From NCBI GenBank assembly GCA_024743355.1, contig JANSWS010000020.1:1-40562 (forward strand): a stretch of DNA of 40,562 nt, written 5' to 3'. A model generated the notes under the pieces. That model was not told the DNA's origin. It saw nothing but the letters and a program-made list of their open reading frames with translations, and made no database searches. The DNA comes from a bacterium. GTDB taxonomy: Bacteria > Planctomycetota > Planctomycetia > Pirellulales > Pirellulaceae. Of this stretch, positions 9,371-20,500 are shown in pieces. A program made the position numbers and the translations under genes. Positions within the stretch are counted from its first letter, which is position 1, and each line of letters begins with the position of its first letter.

Positions 9371-9916
9371 ATGGACATCTCCACCGTACGACCGAAAGTA
9401 GCGCAGTTGACCTTTCAACTGCTTAGTAGGTCTGTGCACCCAGAGTTGTTCCAGATTTACAAGACGCAATGCATTCAACGTCAGAATTACTCGGCACGCA
9501 TCGACATCACATCGGACGGACACGTGGTGCAGTGGACGGCCGGCAAATTGACAACCACCGAGATCGCATCGTCAACGCTGCAAACTGTCCCGCAGGGACG
9601 GCATATTTTCGCCTTGCCCTTGCGCGACTCCGGGAAGGATTCGGTCCAGATTCGAGAAGGCGTGGAATACACCTACGAGTACGAACTGCAGCGAGTTCCA
9701 GCCGAGATGTTTTGGATGATTCAACAGCAGCTCAACGCGTCCAGCCAGACACACGAGTTGATTCAAGTGTTCGATTCCAGCGGCCGGATCGCCATTGGGG
9801 GCTTGAGTTTCGTCAACGTGGAGACGCGGCTTCGCAGCCTGCGGATCCAGGCGATCCACACGTTTCCCGATGATTTGGCTTTGGTGAAGACCCAGTCAAC
9901 CTTCAAGCTGACCTGA
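9371..9916 (+). CDS. Conserved hypothetical protein, probably DUF2617 family
   Basis: A 181-residue soluble protein with no signal peptide or membrane segment. The text VRPKVAQLTFQLLSRSVHPELF at the N-terminus and HTFPDDLALVKTQS at the C-terminus resemble planctomycete proteins that I recall being assigned to DUF2617; the match is from memory. Function unknown. It converges on uvrB with a 24-base gap and has its own upstream region. The start at 9371 gives the conserved beginning, with no strong ribosome site. Confidence 0.75.
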   Translation: MDISTVRPKVAQLTFQLLSRSVHPELFQIYKTQCIQRQNYSARIDITSDGHVVQWTAGKLTTTEIASSTLQTVPQGRHIFALPLRDSGKDSVQIREGVEYTYEYELQRVPAEMFWMIQQQLNASSQTHELIQVFDSSGRIAIGGLSFVNVETRLRSLRIQAIHTFPDDLALVKTQSTFKLT

Positions 9917-9940
9917 GGTTGTGCCGCCCAGTTCAGGTGA

Positions 9941-12028
9941 TTAGCGACGTTTAGGACGCGGCACCTTGCGTCCACCCTTTCTCCGACGCTTGGCTCCCTG
10001 GGGCTGAGTATAGGATTCTGCCTCTTCTTGGATGGTTTCCCCCATCCGTTCGCGGAGCGCCATCAGCTTGTCGCGGAGCCCTGCCGCCCGCTCGAACTCC
10101 ATGTCTTCCGCTGCTTCCAGCATTTCCTTTTCCAGCATGTCCAGATATTCCTCGGTGACCACTTGTTCGCTGGATTTGCCCTGAATGGCGTTGCGGGCTT
10201 TCTTGTGAGCCTGCGCCGCCGATTCAATGCCGGACTTGATCTTGCGGCGTACTGATTCCGGAGTGATGCCGTGTGTTTCGTTGTATTCCTGCTGCAGGCG
10301 TCTGCGGCGTAGAGTTTCATCAATGGCGGCCCGCATCGAATCGGTGATGCTGTCGGCGTACAAGACGACTTTGGAATTGACGTTTCGCGCGGCACGTCCG
10401 ATGGTTTGAATCAACGAGGTTTCGCTTCGCAGAAAGCCTTCCTTGTCGGCGTCCAAGATGGCAACCAACGAGACTTCCGGTAAATCCAGCCCTTCTCGCA
10501 ACAGGTTCACACCGACCAGTGCATCGAATTTTCCTTCGCGCAAGTCGTGTAGCAATTCCACCCGTTCAAAGGCATCCAATTCGCTGTGGAGCCAACGACA
10601 GCGGACATTCTGCTCGGTCAAGTATCCAGCCAGATCCTCGGCAAGTCGCTTCGTCAGGGCGGTTATCAGGGTGCGCTCACCTCTTTCCGCTCGCAGGCGA
10701 ATCTCTTGCAGCAAATGGGCGACCTGGCCGCGGGCGGAAACCACTTCGATTTCCGGGTCGAGCAGCCCCGTGGGGCGGATGATCTGCTCGACGACTTCTC
10801 CACCTGTCTGCTCCAGTTCGTAGTTGCCTGGTGTTGCCGAAACGAAAACCGCTTGCGCCGTCTTTTGCTCCCATTCCTCGAATTTCAAAGGCCGATTGTC
10901 CAAGGCACTCGGCAAGCGAAAACCATGAGCCACTAGCGTCTTCTTGCGACTCTGGTCGCCAGCATACATGGCTCGCACCTGGGGTACCGTGACGTGGGAC
11001 TCGTCGACAAACAATAAGAAGTCTTTCGGAAAAAAGTCATACAAAGTATCCGGAGTTGCCCCCGGCGGCTTGCCGGAAAGCGGCCTCGAATAATTCTCGA
11101 CGCCAGGACAATGGCCGACTTCCTGCAACATCTCCAGATCGAAACGCGTCCGTGCATTCAGCCGCTGCGCCTCCAGCAACTTGCCCTCCGCTTCGAATTT
11201 TTCGAGTTGCTGTTTCAGTTCCTCGCGAATCAAGACCAACGCCCGCTCAATGCGTTCTTCCGGCGTCACAAAGTGCTTGGCCGGATAGATGAATACTTCA
11301 TCGAGAGTTTGCAGCGTCTCACCAGTCAGAGGATTGGTGATCGAAATCTGCTCAATTTCGTCGCCCCACAACTCGACTCGGTAGGCGAATTCTTCGTAGG
11401 ACGGCCAGATCTCTAGGCTGTCACCCCGCACGCGAAATCGCGAGCGTTCAAAGGCCACATCGTTGCGCTCGTATTGAATGTCAACCAAACGCAGCAGCAC
11501 ATCGTCTCGGTTGATCGTCTGGCCAATCCGCAAATGCACGACCATGTTGCGATAGTCTTCGGGACTGCCCAAGCCGTAAATACTGGAAACACTGGCAACG
11601 ATGATGACGTCCTTGCGGGAAACCAGTGCGCTGGTGGCCGCCAGTCGCAGGCGATCAATCTCTTCATTGATCGAGGCGTCCTTTTCGATGTAGACGTCCC
11701 GCTGGGGAATGTAGGCTTCCGGCTGGTAGTAGTCGTAGTAGCTAACGAAATAATGGACCGCGTTCTGAGGGAAGAAGTCCTTAAACTCCGAATACAATTG
11801 TGCCGCCAGTGTCTTGTTGTGGCTCAATACCAGCGTAGGCTTCTGTACTTGAGCAATCACATTGGCCATGGTGAATGTCTTGCCGGAACCGGTGACTCCC
11901 ATCAAAACCTGATGCTTGTTTTGCTCGCGAATTCCGCGGACCAACGCTTGGATTGCTTCGGGTTGATCGCCTGAAGGCTCAAAGGGGCTTACCAGCTGAA
12001 AGGTTTCCGAGGTTGTGTTGGACGTCAT
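9941..12028 (-). CDS. uvrB: UvrABC system protein B (excision repair helicase)
   Basis: UvrB takes over damaged DNA from UvrA and recruits UvrC for dual incision. The 695 residues carry Walker A GVTGSGKT (44-51), the beta-hairpin [19 protein letters not shown] plus [10 protein letters not shown], the helicase motif [16 protein letters not shown], motif [11 protein letters not shown], and a C-terminal UVR motif ([21 protein letters not shown] without a break) that contacts UvrC. The tail is Arg/Lys-rich ([15 protein letters not shown]). The start is the ATG at 12028 ([22 protein letters not shown] begins the conserved part); a TTG at 12091 would add 21 residues. Confidence 0.96.
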   Translation of the reverse strand: MTSNTTSETFQLVSPFEPSGDQPEAIQALVRGIREQNKHQVLMGVTGSGKTFTMANVIAQVQKPTLVLSHNKTLAAQLYSEFKDFFPQNAVHYFVSYYDYYQPEAYIPQRDVYIEKDASINEEIDRLRLAATSALVSRKDVIIVASVSSIYGLGSPEDYRNMVVHLRIGQTINRDDVLLRLVDIQYERNDVAFERSRFRVRGDSLEIWPSYEEFAYRVELWGDEIEQISITNPLTGETLQTLDEVFIYPAKHFVTPEERIERALVLIREELKQQLEKFEAEGKLLEAQRLNARTRFDLEMLQEVGHCPGVENYSRPLSGKPPGATPDTLYDFFPKDFLLFVDESHVTVPQVRAMYAGDQSRKKTLVAHGFRLPSALDNRPLKFEEWEQKTAQAVFVSATPGNYELEQTGGEVVEQIIRPTGLLDPEIEVVSARGQVAHLLQEIRLRAERGERTLITALTKRLAEDLAGYLTEQNVRCRWLHSELDAFERVELLHDLREGKFDALVGVNLLREGLDLPEVSLVAILDADKEGFLRSETSLIQTIGRAARNVNSKVVLYADSITDSMRAAIDETLRRRRLQQEYNETHGITPESVRRKIKSGIESAAQAHKKARNAIQGKSSEQVVTEEYLDMLEKEMLEAAEDMEFERAAGLRDKLMALRERMGETIQEEAESYTQPQGAKRRRKGGRKVPRPKRR

Positions 12029-12187
12029 GCGCTCGCGGCTTCCAATGTTGTTCAATGTGGCGTTTCTGGGGTAATGTATTCTTTTAGCCAATCAAGTCAC
12101 CGGGCTGCCGCGCCTGCAGCGACTGGCTAAGGTCCAAAATCATGAACCCGATCACAAACCGTACCTGTCCCGCATTCGGCCTTCGAT

Positions 12188-12625
12188 TCAGGGTGTCGTC
12201 TCAGACATCGCAGTTCCAACGGTCAGCATGGGACGCAGTTTGTCCAATGTCTTTGGCCCCATGCCATGCACCCGCTGCAACTCATCGACGGATCGAAAAA
12301 GTCCGTTCGCTTCCCGTTCCATAACGATGCGTTCGGCTATCCGCGGCCCCACGTCCGGCAGGGCCTGCAACTGTCCCGCGGTCGCGGTATTGATGTCCAG
12401 CTCAAATAGGGTCGATCCTCGGCTGACTGCAGGCTGTCCTGCCGTCGACGGCAGGACCCGCGTCCCCGCAGGCTCTCGGAACCAATCATAGGCCAGGGAT
12501 GCGACCAGCCAGGTGTAGATCAGCATACTGGCAACGATCCACCCCAAGCGATACCGCTGCGACCCATGCTGGTATTCCGGGTCCGTTTCGGACTCCGACG
12601 CTGATTCGATCGAGCTCTTATCCAT
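12188..12625 (-). CDS. ComEA-like helix-hairpin-helix protein with one membrane anchor
   Basis: 145 residues: a short charged N-terminus, one membrane segment at about 29-47, a linker, then a double helix-hairpin-helix module at about 75-135 (DINTATAGQLQALPDVGPRI and RSVDELQRVHGMGPKTLDKL). This is the layout of ComEA, the periplasmic DNA receptor of natural transformation, but many bacteria have such proteins without proven competence. It lies 159 bases upstream of uvrB on the same strand, perhaps a coincidental DNA-handling pair. No other competence gene is in the window. Confidence 0.8.
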   Translation of the reverse strand: MDKSSIESASESETDPEYQHGSQRYRLGWIVASMLIYTWLVASLAYDWFREPAGTRVLPSTAGQPAVSRGSTLFELDINTATAGQLQALPDVGPRIAERIVMEREANGLFRSVDELQRVHGMGPKTLDKLRPMLTVGTAMSETTP

Positions 12626-13321
12626 GGCTGCCCGTTGCTAAAACCACTCAGTGCGACAGTCCCCCGCATATAGTAACGCAAATCGCGATTTCTCCCCTCC
12701 CCAAGCTCGGTTTCTCCCGAAGCCTAGTTTGTCCCGACGCCTAGTTTGTTGGTTAATGCTTTCGAACGGCCCTGATTCTATCAGCCGGTCGGCGTTAGCC
12801 TTATATTTACTCACCTCTTGACACTCACGCGAGCAATGCGGTGGCCCTATCAAAACTCGTGCTCGTGCTCGTGCTCGTGCTCGGGTCCGGGTCCGGAAGT
12901 ACGTCGATTACGATTACGAGCACCATTTCATTGAGCACGAGCACGATTGCGGAATATAAAAGTGGGTAATGACAAGCGGCGTTAACCGCGGTTCTAGGAT
13001 TTTGGGATAGGATTCTTTTCATTACGCCCACGTCAAAACCGTCGCCAATTAGGCATGATAGCATTGGCATGCGGATTGACACGATTGGCCGCGGGTTCGT
13101 AACCTCCCTCACGCTCCATAAATCGCCTCGGTCGAATCGCCCGGACGCGAGCGATTTAGCAAACTCAATCCACTGCAGGTTTGGTCCAGCCGAGTTTTGA
13201 CCGGAATGATTTCAATTTGAGCTGGGCTCCGACGGGGTGAGCTTGGTCGAGCGGCAAAGGTAAGACGCGATGCTTCAAAATCAGAGGCCTTGGGACTGAC
13301 GGGTCTTCTGCTGGTTGTGTA
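12626..13321. other. Gene-free region with simple-sequence repeat
   Basis: A 696-base spacer between divergent genes (comEA-like on the minus strand, lipoprotein on the plus). It contains the GCTCGT-type element at 12856-12946. The open frame antisense to that repeat (Ser-Thr repeats and PDPDP) looks like a repeat artefact. No RNA gene was recognised. Confidence 0.5.
12856..12946. repeat. CTCGTG hexamer tract with complementary downstream block
   Basis: Four and a half CTCGTG units (12856-12885) run into GGGTCC repeats, then ACGTCGATTACGATTACGAG, and finally GAGCACGAGCACGA (12933-12946), which is complementary to the first tract. The whole can fold into a long hairpin. Confidence 0.8.
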
Positions 13322-14281
13322 ATGAGCTCAAATCCACGGATGTATATTCAAGGCAAAAACGACGAAAGACTGCGCCGACCGTTTGGGCTCCAAGCGACGG
13401 TGTACCGAAGTCTTCTGTACAGCTGCGCGTTTGTCCCTCTACTCTTATTGGCTTCCTGCGCACGCTGGTCGCGGGAGCAGGCGCCCGAGACCTCCAAGTT
13501 GTTGGCGACCCCGCAGAAGAGCTTGGATAGCGTACTCATCGAAACCGTTTTGGTCCGCTTTCCCACCCAAGAAAAAGACCGTTTGCTGGAGGCTTGGCAA
13601 ACGGCGGATGAGACGATCCTGGATATTGGATTGCGTCAGCGATTGGATCGCAACGGTCTGCGTTGTGGAGTCCTATTGGGAGAAATTCCGAAGGTCATTC
13701 GCGACCAGATGGACCGCACTTCGCAAGAGCAGAAGACGAATGCTCTTGAGCACGCAGGTTTGGCCGCGGACGTCGACAATAAAATGCGGCGTCTGCAATG
13801 CAGAGCCGGGCGCCGCAAGGATCTGGTGGTGCGACCACAGATCACCGAGCCTCTGACCGTTCTGTGTACCGTGGATGGAAGCGTGCGTGGCGATACCTTC
13901 CAGAAGCCCGCGGTTTTGTTCGACTTACGCGCCTTCCCGCATGGTGATCAACGGGCAACAGTGGAACTGACTCCGGAAATTGAACACGGTGAGCTGAGGC
14001 AATCCTATGTAAGCTCTGAGTTTGGCGTCCGTCCCGAAATGCGTCGCCCGAGGCAAAGTTGGAAAGATCTCACCATTGCGGCCAAGTTGGAGCCAGGACA
14101 GATTCTGATGCTTTCGGCGACCCTTCCCCCAAAGGCCCTGGGTTCCGCCTTTTTCACCACACAAACAGCCGAACGCTCGGAAGAGTATGTCGTGCTCTTG
14201 TTACGCGTGACGGAAACACAGCTCGATGACTTGTTCGCCCCGGAGCAGATCGCCCAAGCGGATTCCATGATTGAACGCTAG
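13322..14281 (+). CDS. Predicted lipoprotein of unknown function
   Basis: 319 residues. After a basic N-terminus there is a hydrophobic stretch (31-45) ending in LLLLASC, a lipobox with Cys46 as the likely lipidated residue, so the mature protein should be membrane-anchored outside the cytoplasm. The rest is soluble and charged, with basic patches (about 155-168) and a C-terminal beta-like segment EYVVLLLRVTETQLDDLF. I recognise no domain. Met7 could be the true start, leaving a shorter signal. It stands alone, with long spacers on both sides. Confidence 0.75.
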   Translation: MSSNPRMYIQGKNDERLRRPFGLQATVYRSLLYSCAFVPLLLLASCARWSREQAPETSKLLATPQKSLDSVLIETVLVRFPTQEKDRLLEAWQTADETILDIGLRQRLDRNGLRCGVLLGEIPKVIRDQMDRTSQEQKTNALEHAGLAADVDNKMRRLQCRAGRRKDLVVRPQITEPLTVLCTVDGSVRGDTFQKPAVLFDLRAFPHGDQRATVELTPEIEHGELRQSYVSSEFGVRPEMRRPRQSWKDLTIAAKLEPGQILMLSATLPPKALGSAFFTTQTAERSEEYVVLLLRVTETQLDDLFAPEQIAQADSMIER

Positions 14282-14296
14282 TATGTACGCTTGCCC

Positions 14297-14439
14297 GTAG
14301 CCACGCTCGCCGTCACCACGCTCGCCGTAGCCACGCTCGCCAGAGCGTGGTCGAGGTCAGAGCGTGGTCGAGGTCAGAGCGTGGTCGAGGTCAGAGCGTG
14401 GTCGAGGTCAGAGCGTGGTCGAGGTCAGAGCGTGGTCGA
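14297..14439. repeat. Two opposed tandem arrays built on CCACGCTC / GAGCGTGG
   Basis: Three 15-bp units (GTAGCCACGCTCGCC and one variant) at 14297-14341 are followed directly by five perfect 17-bp units AGAGCGTGGTCGAGGTC at 14342-14426 and a partial unit to 14439. CCACGCTC of the left array is the complement of GAGCGTGG in the right one, so many alternative hairpins can form. The junction contains ACGCTCGCCAGAGCGTGG, also found at 33224-33297. Confidence 0.9.
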
Positions 14440-14563
14440 CATCGTCCACCGTCTGACGTCGGTGGCTACGATGGGTCAATTTTCATCTGCCTCTCGCGCC
14501 GAAGAAGATTCTCGTATTGACACTTTGCTCGAGTGCATCTCCGCAGAGTCGCATGCCTAGCGG

Positions 14564-15370
14564 CTAATGGCGAGCTGCGGCTGTCAATTTCCGAGATCGG
14601 GTAGCGATGAAGGATGCCATGTAGCGGGACAGCGGATCTTGGTCTTGTGGCGGATAACGGTCTTCATACATGTCGGTCAGCACGAAACCGGAGCGGAGCT
14701 GTCCGCCGATTTGATCCTCCAGCGTGTGGCCGAATTCAAGTGGTCGTTGCTCAGCCAATAGGGGACTCAAGAATTCTGGGGGCAGATCCTTCAAGTCTGA
14801 ATAAGGCAGGCTGTAGCGCACATCAAGCTTTCCGTTCTCAGTCCGTTCATCGTCGAACAGATAGCGAACCGGGTTGGTGAAGCCGGCCAGCAAACTTCCA
14901 CCGCTCCGCAGGACTCGGAAGCACTCTTGCCATACCGGTATGACATCCGGAATAAAACTGTTGGAGCAGGGGTGAAAAATGAGGTCAAACGATGCATCGG
15001 AAAAGGCCGACAGGTCTCTCATGTCACCCTCAACACAATGGATCGTCAACTTTTCTCTGTCGGCTACCCGTTGGTCTTGCTGCAGTTGCATGGGAGAGTT
15101 GTCAAACACCGTCACATGACCGCCCGCGGCTGCAAAAAGCGGAGCTTGCTGACCGCCTGCCGAAGCCAGGCACAGAATTTCGCAGCCAGCGAGATCCGGA
15201 AACCAACTCAAGGGTACCGTTTGAGAGGGTGTCAGCAAAACCGAGAATTCGCCGTTCCTCGCAGCACGAATTTCATCGGGGCCGACCGGCAGCGTCCAGC
15301 GGTTTCCATCTGCGACTTGCCGATTCCAGGCAGACCGGTTGTGCGCACGCACATTGATCGGCTCATCCAT
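14564..15370 (-). CDS. SAM-dependent class I methyltransferase
   Basis: 268 residues of the Methyltransf_11 type. Motif I is a Gly-poor variant, ILCLASAGGQQAPLFAAAG (about 65-83), followed by VTVFDNS with the acidic ribose-binding residue, VEGDMRDLSAF, FDLIFHPCSNSF, and ECFRVLRSGGSLLAG. The substrate cannot be told. It lies 13 bases downstream of hisH on the same strand, so it is probably co-transcribed, though a role in histidine synthesis is not implied. Confidence 0.85.
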   Translation of the reverse strand: MDEPINVRAHNRSAWNRQVADGNRWTLPVGPDEIRAARNGEFSVLLTPSQTVPLSWFPDLAGCEILCLASAGGQQAPLFAAAGGHVTVFDNSPMQLQQDQRVADREKLTIHCVEGDMRDLSAFSDASFDLIFHPCSNSFIPDVIPVWQECFRVLRSGGSLLAGFTNPVRYLFDDERTENGKLDVRYSLPYSDLKDLPPEFLSPLLAEQRPLEFGHTLEDQIGGQLRSGFVLTDMYEDRYPPQDQDPLSRYMASFIATRSRKLTAAARH

Positions 15371-15383
15371 GCTTTACTCGACG

Positions 15384-15995
15384 CTAAAGCTCACCAAAAT
15401 TCTTCAAGATCTGCAGGCCATTGGCCTGGCTTTTCTCGGGATGGAATTGGGTGGCAAACAGATTGTCGCGCCAAATGGCGGCGCAGAATCGAATGCCATA
15501 TTCGCAATCCAGCCAGTGCACACTGCTTTGCTGCGGCACGACGTAATAGCTATGCACAAAGTAGAAGTAGGCCGTTTCAGGAACGCCCTTGAAGAGCGGG
15601 CAATTCGGCTGCTCGACGATCACCTGATTCCATCCCATATGAGGAACTTTCAGCTCATCGCTGCGCGGGAAGCGTTCCACACTTCCAGGTAAGACTCCCA
15701 GTCCCGCGTGCTCTCCGCCCTCGCGCCCCACTTCAAACAGAAGTTGCAGCCCTAAGCAAATTCCCAGAAAGGGCTTGCCCTTTTGAATCGCCTCCAGGAT
15801 GGGCTCAACAAGATCACGAGATTTCAGCTCACGAATGGCATCTCCAAAGGCCCCCACACCCGGCAAGATGATTTTGTCCGCGGCCGCCAACTCATCCGCG
15901 TGACTGGTAACGGTTGCCTGGTAACCAGCGTGTTCGAGTGCCTTCTGAACACTCCGCAGATTTCCCATTTGGTAGTCGACGATCGCAATGCTCAC
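15384..15995 (-). CDS. hisH: Imidazole glycerol phosphate synthase, glutamine amidotransferase subunit
   Basis: HisH releases ammonia from glutamine for HisF in histidine synthesis. With a GTG start at 15995 the protein has 203 residues, near the usual 196-210, and begins with the conserved IAIVDYQMGNLRSVQKAL. Nucleophile Cys80 lies in GICLGLQLLFE, and the His/Glu pair is in FHPEKSQ (185/187). An AGGA is about 9-12 bases before the GTG. An in-frame ATG at 16076 would add 27 unconserved residues. No hisF or other his gene is nearby, so the gene is separated from its pathway. Confidence 0.93.
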   Translation of the reverse strand: MSIAIVDYQMGNLRSVQKALEHAGYQATVTSHADELAAADKIILPGVGAFGDAIRELKSRDLVEPILEAIQKGKPFLGICLGLQLLFEVGREGGEHAGLGVLPGSVERFPRSDELKVPHMGWNQVIVEQPNCPLFKGVPETAYFYFVHSYYVVPQQSSVHWLDCEYGIRFCAAIWRDNLFATQFHPEKSQANGLQILKNFGEL

Positions 15996-16146
15996 GCGTG
16001 TTGCATCCTGGTGGAACAAAGTGTTTGGATTCGATTGAGTGGTAAGTGGGTCGACTTTGATTCGTTCTCTACCCATCTAGACCGTGAATAATGAGACGGG
16101 TTCGCTCACGCTGCCTCGCCACAGGCGATTTCAAAACAGGGCGATT

Positions 16147-17532
16147 TCAAAACAATCGATTCAGACCATTCAGTGCTGCGACGCGGTACGCCTCCGCCAT
16201 CGTGGGATAGTTGAACGTCGTATTGACAAAGTAGTCCAGGGTATTGTTGGGAGGCGGCTGTTTCATAATCGCTTGACCAATGTGGATGATCTCCGATGCA
16301 TTCGCCCCGAAGCAGTGGACACCCAGAATTTCGCGGGTTTCGCGGTGGAAGAGCAATTTCAACATGCCGATGGGGCGACCCGTGATTTGAGCGCGAGCCA
16401 GGCTTTTAAACTGCGACTGCCCCACTTCGTAGGGCACCTTGTCAGCGGTCAATTCACGCTCTGTCTGGCCGACACTGCTGATTTCGGGTGATGTGTAAAT
16501 GCCTGTGGGAATATCGCGCAACTGCATGCAGCGGTCCGTACAACCAAGTAATTGCAGCGCGGCAGCTCGTCCCTGCATATAGGCTGCACTCGCTAGAGAC
16601 GGAAAGCCAATGATATCGCCGGCAGCATAGATGTTGTCGACTTCCGTTTGAAACTGTTCGTTGACGGCGATTTGACCGCGGGAGTTTGCTTCAAGCCCAA
16701 CATTCTCTAAATTCAAGCTTTCAAAGTTTCCGCTACGGCCATTGGCCCACAAAAAAATGTCCGTCTTGATTTGCTTACCACTCTCCAGCGAAACAACCAC
16801 TCCATCGTCGGTGCCTTCCACGCTTTCATAGCTTTCGTTGTGACGGATCAAGACTCCCTGAGCCCGCAAATGGTAGGACAGGGCGTCCGTGATTTCGTCA
16901 TCCAGGAACTCGAGTAGGTTGCCGCGGGTGTTGATCAGATTGATCTTGATTCCCAGGTTACGAAACATCGAAGCATACTCACAACCGATGACTCCCGCAC
17001 CGTAAATGGACATGCTCTGGGGGCGTTCATCCAGCTCCAGAATGGTGTCGCTGTCGTAGATCCGCGGATGATTGAAATCGACATTGGGGGGGCGATAGGG
17101 GCGCGAGCCGACGGCAATGACGAAGGCCTCGGCATGGAAAGTGGAACCGTCTTCGATTTGAACCGTGTTTCGGTCGACGAACGAAGCCGTGCCCTGAATA
17201 ATGGGCACCCCATTGCGTTGATAGAACAGCTCCCGCATGACCTCTTGTTTGCGGATGATCGAAGTGCTGCTCTCGCGGAGTTGTTTCAGCGAGGGAGTGG
17301 CGCGGATTCCCATCGCCTTGACCACTGGATTATTGAGGGCCTCCATGGTCGCGAAGATGGAGAACCTCAGTGCCTTGCTAGGGATCGTGCCCCAGTGCGT
17401 GCATCCGCCGCCGATCCGGCTGTGCTTTTCGAAAATGGCAACCTTCTTGCCTTCTTTCGCAGCCTGCATGGCCGCGCCTTCGCCGGCAGGTCCGGTGCCA
17501 ATCACAATCACATCGTAGGTATTCGCATTCAC
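16147..17532 (-). CDS. sthA: Soluble pyridine nucleotide transhydrogenase
   Basis: SthA transfers hydride between NADPH and NAD+, mainly re-oxidising excess NADPH. 461 residues: FAD site GTGPAGEG (12-19), then [13 protein letters not shown] (41-53), where only the first Cys of the disulfide seen in lipoamide dehydrogenase remains and the second is Thr49; this is the SthA hallmark. NAD site [16 protein letters not shown] motif [13 protein letters not shown], and a C-terminal [17 protein letters not shown] follow. The start is a GTG at 17532, 5 bases after the stop of the large upstream gene, so the two are almost certainly one transcript. Confidence 0.95.
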   Translation of the reverse strand: MNANTYDVIVIGTGPAGEGAAMQAAKEGKKVAIFEKHSRIGGGCTHWGTIPSKALRFSIFATMEALNNPVVKAMGIRATPSLKQLRESSTSIIRKQEVMRELFYQRNGVPIIQGTASFVDRNTVQIEDGSTFHAEAFVIAVGSRPYRPPNVDFNHPRIYDSDTILELDERPQSMSIYGAGVIGCEYASMFRNLGIKINLINTRGNLLEFLDDEITDALSYHLRAQGVLIRHNESYESVEGTDDGVVVSLESGKQIKTDIFLWANGRSGNFESLNLENVGLEANSRGQIAVNEQFQTEVDNIYAAGDIIGFPSLASAAYMQGRAAALQLLGCTDRCMQLRDIPTGIYTSPEISSVGQTERELTADKVPYEVGQSQFKSLARAQITGRPIGMLKLLFHRETREILGVHCFGANASEIIHIGQAIMKQPPPNNTLDYFVNTTFNYPTMAEAYRVAALNGLNRLF

Positions 17533-17537
17533 TTCAA

Positions 17538-20500
17538 CTACTCGTTGGTCAGATTCAAAGTTCTGATTTGCTGGGCTGCCGAACTTAGCTGCTCGATAAT
17601 CTGTTCACTGGTTAACCTGCGGAAGTTGACAGCTCGATCATACCGCGGCCGGTGCGAGAAACCTCGCTGGCTTTCCAGCACATGGTCGACTTCCTCTTCC
17701 AAGCCGCTCAGCCAGAGCGGAATGTCCAAACCGACTCCCGTAGGCTGTTCCATCATCAATTTGCATTCTTCAATCAGCAGATCGAAGGCATCCGAATGGC
17801 CTTCGCTACGAAACTGGCGAATCGCCGGGCCGACCAGAGCCCGCATACGGTCGACGGTCATGGGACGCGTAAAGCGTTCATGCAAGCGATCGGCAACCGT
17901 GGGCATTCGCATGGCGTATTTTTTTTGCAACTCGTGCAACTGCTCCAGGTACATTTCGCTCTCGCGTCCAATGCGTTCTGCCAACGCCCTGCGCCATTGC
18001 AATGCGGTCTGATGACAGCCAGCCCTGACCAATACCTCGTGGGTCCAGTAGATCGGCTTCAAGTTCCAGGAAACTCGGTCATAGCGAACTCGCAGCCGCA
18101 GGAAATCGAGCAACATGTACAGCATCTCGCCGCGATCGGACTGCGTGGTAGTGCTGTTGTAATCGCGATACTCACTGTAATGATCGATGACAGCTTCCAG
18201 CACCACGCTCAAGATCTTCTCGGCATGCGAGCGCTCGATTTCTCCGTTGTCGATGGCTTCGATCAAATCTCCCAGTTGCTCGTCATGGCCCTCTTCCACA
18301 ATCTGGTCCATCCAGTGGCCAACACCTTGATGCAGGATGGCACGCACATTACCCAACGTGAGAAAAGACTGTGAAAAAATGGGACCGCCAAATCTTTGGA
18401 TGAAGCCCACCAGTTTGGTCCAGCTGCGGCTATTGTCCACCGTCTCCAGCACGCTTAAACGCAAGGTGCGACTGTGCGAAAGCCAACTTCCAAGCATGAC
18501 TTCCGTCAACTGTTCCAGAACTGCAATCAGCTCCTCGCTCTTCGGCTCCAACTCTCCCAGCGATTCTCCGTCGTGCAAATCCAAGTCGGGGACGTTGGAA
18601 AACAGGTCGTTTGCCTGGTCCCCGGACTCGGCACTTGCCGACGATGGCTTGGCATCCGCGGCACTACCGTCGCTTGGCTTGTCCTGGTCGGCAGCGGACG
18701 CTTGCCCTTGAAGTTCCTGCCCGCGCCACACGAGTGAGTTCTGAACGGAGGCCCGAACCATGGAAATAAAACAGAGCTTGAACAGATCGTCAAACTCGGT
18801 CACCGCGCCTGGACCAATGGGATTGTGGTGCTCCATGAATCGCGCGGTTTCAATCAACTGGCAAGCTTGGAAGAAAAACCCCTGTCGGGGTAACCAGGTC
18901 AATAAATGAGACAGCACGCGTCGCCGCAGGCGGACGCTGTAGATCATGCCCGGATCGCCGCCGCGGGCCAGTGGGATATACAGCAGCTTTTTGGGCCGCA
19001 AGGCCGTCATCAGCCGCGAAAACTGCTTTTCAATTTGATCGGGCTGACCATGTAACAGGCTGCCCACAATTTCGATGGCTAATCGATCGTCCTCAGGCAG
19101 AGAGCGAATCTCTTTCTGGACCGACTCGGCAACGTCTTCAAATCGAGCCAGGTTGGCCAGCAGCAAGCGACGTGCATCGGCGGTTTCCACGGCGGTGGCG
19201 ATGATCCGTTCGAGCAACGATTCCTTGATCAAACGCTGCCGGTCGTAACGCGACATCGCGCTATGATCCGAGCTGGTCTTGGCAATGCGGTAGGCTGCCA
19301 CCTGCTGCATCAAATGCAGTAGCCCCCGTCGGTTAGCTGCCGCTTGACTGGCCCATGATTCCATCGCCACCAGCCGCGCGTCCGTTCCAGCCGAGCTGCG
19401 TTTGATCTCGGCTCGGAAGAGTGGGCTGACAGCCGCTTCCTTCCACATCTGCGCTAGGGCGGTCAGGAATGTCAGATGCTGATTGAGACGGTTGGATTCC
19501 TCGACCAACTCGCCTGTACTGTCGCCCTCGCCACCTTCTTCCGGAACATTACTATCAATTCCATCATCCGTCGTATCGTGATAGACGACGTCTTCGTAGG
19601 CTGCCCCATAAATATCGCCGTTCTCATCGTCTTCCGCAGGCTCAGCGGGACCATCCGCAGAATCGAAGTCATCGCTGGTGGTGTCCCAGTTTCTCGTCGC
19701 ACGCTGCTCCCCCTTGGGCAACAGTCGAAACTCTGGAGGTTCCCAAAAGTGATCCGCGTTGGCCTCGAGATAGTCGAAAAACTTTTGGGCTACATTCCAG
19801 TCGACTTGGGCTTGCGGATCCGTTTGCAGATAGTGTTCCAGCTGCTGCAGCCAGCGGCGGGCCAGGTCAGAGAAGGAATCATCGCCCTTTTCCAGCCCCA
19901 CTCTTTCCGCCTGGCTGAGCCAGTGCACCAACAATCCCATGGATGCCACAAAGTCGTTGCGTTCCAGCAGGGACTCCACAACCAATGCGTAGGCCTTGGG
20001 AGAATCAAACAGTTGGGCGTGGGGTGCCCAGAACTTGATGTCACCTGTAGCCGCCCCGCCCGCGTGCCACAAGCCGAGTGCGGTGGCCACCAAAACCGCG
20101 GACTCAACCGTCTCCAGGGGGTCCGTAGCATTCACCTCCGCCACTTCGTGAGCGGCAAACTGACGCCACCAAGCCGCCAGCTCACGCAACTCCTTCTCAA
20201 TCTTGTCGCATAGATCCTGACGCCCCGCCGCTGCCGCCTCACGCCAGATCCGTGACTGAAGTGCGAACACATACTCCATCAATTGCACCAGATCCTCGAC
20301 GCGATGATCATGCACCGCCGAATCCGGACCGTCATACAGAGCGAAGTTACCGGCAAAGCCCAAAATGTTCCAAGGATCCACGATGGCTCCGCATCCGATC
20401 CCTCGGTGCACCAAATCAATCACCTGAGGTGAAAGTTCCGCGGCCTGATCCAATTTGCCGATTTCCAGATAGTGATCGGCCGCGGTCATCAAGCAGTCGA

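Noticed and set aside
12825-13112. 95-codon minus-strand frame with STSTSTSTS
   Set aside because: It is produced by the CTCGTG repeat and shows no protein-like sequence.
14342-14439. Regular 17-bp repeats considered as a CRISPR array
   Set aside because: Units are contiguous with no unique spacers, and there are no cas genes.
16147-17532. sthA considered as dihydrolipoamide dehydrogenase
   Set aside because: The second redox Cys is Thr and the [13 protein letters not shown] text is that of the soluble transhydrogenase.
17068-18012. Long plus-strand frames antisense to sthA and the 1389-residue gene
   Set aside because: They are shadows of the minus-strand genes, with no conserved motifs or ribosome sites.
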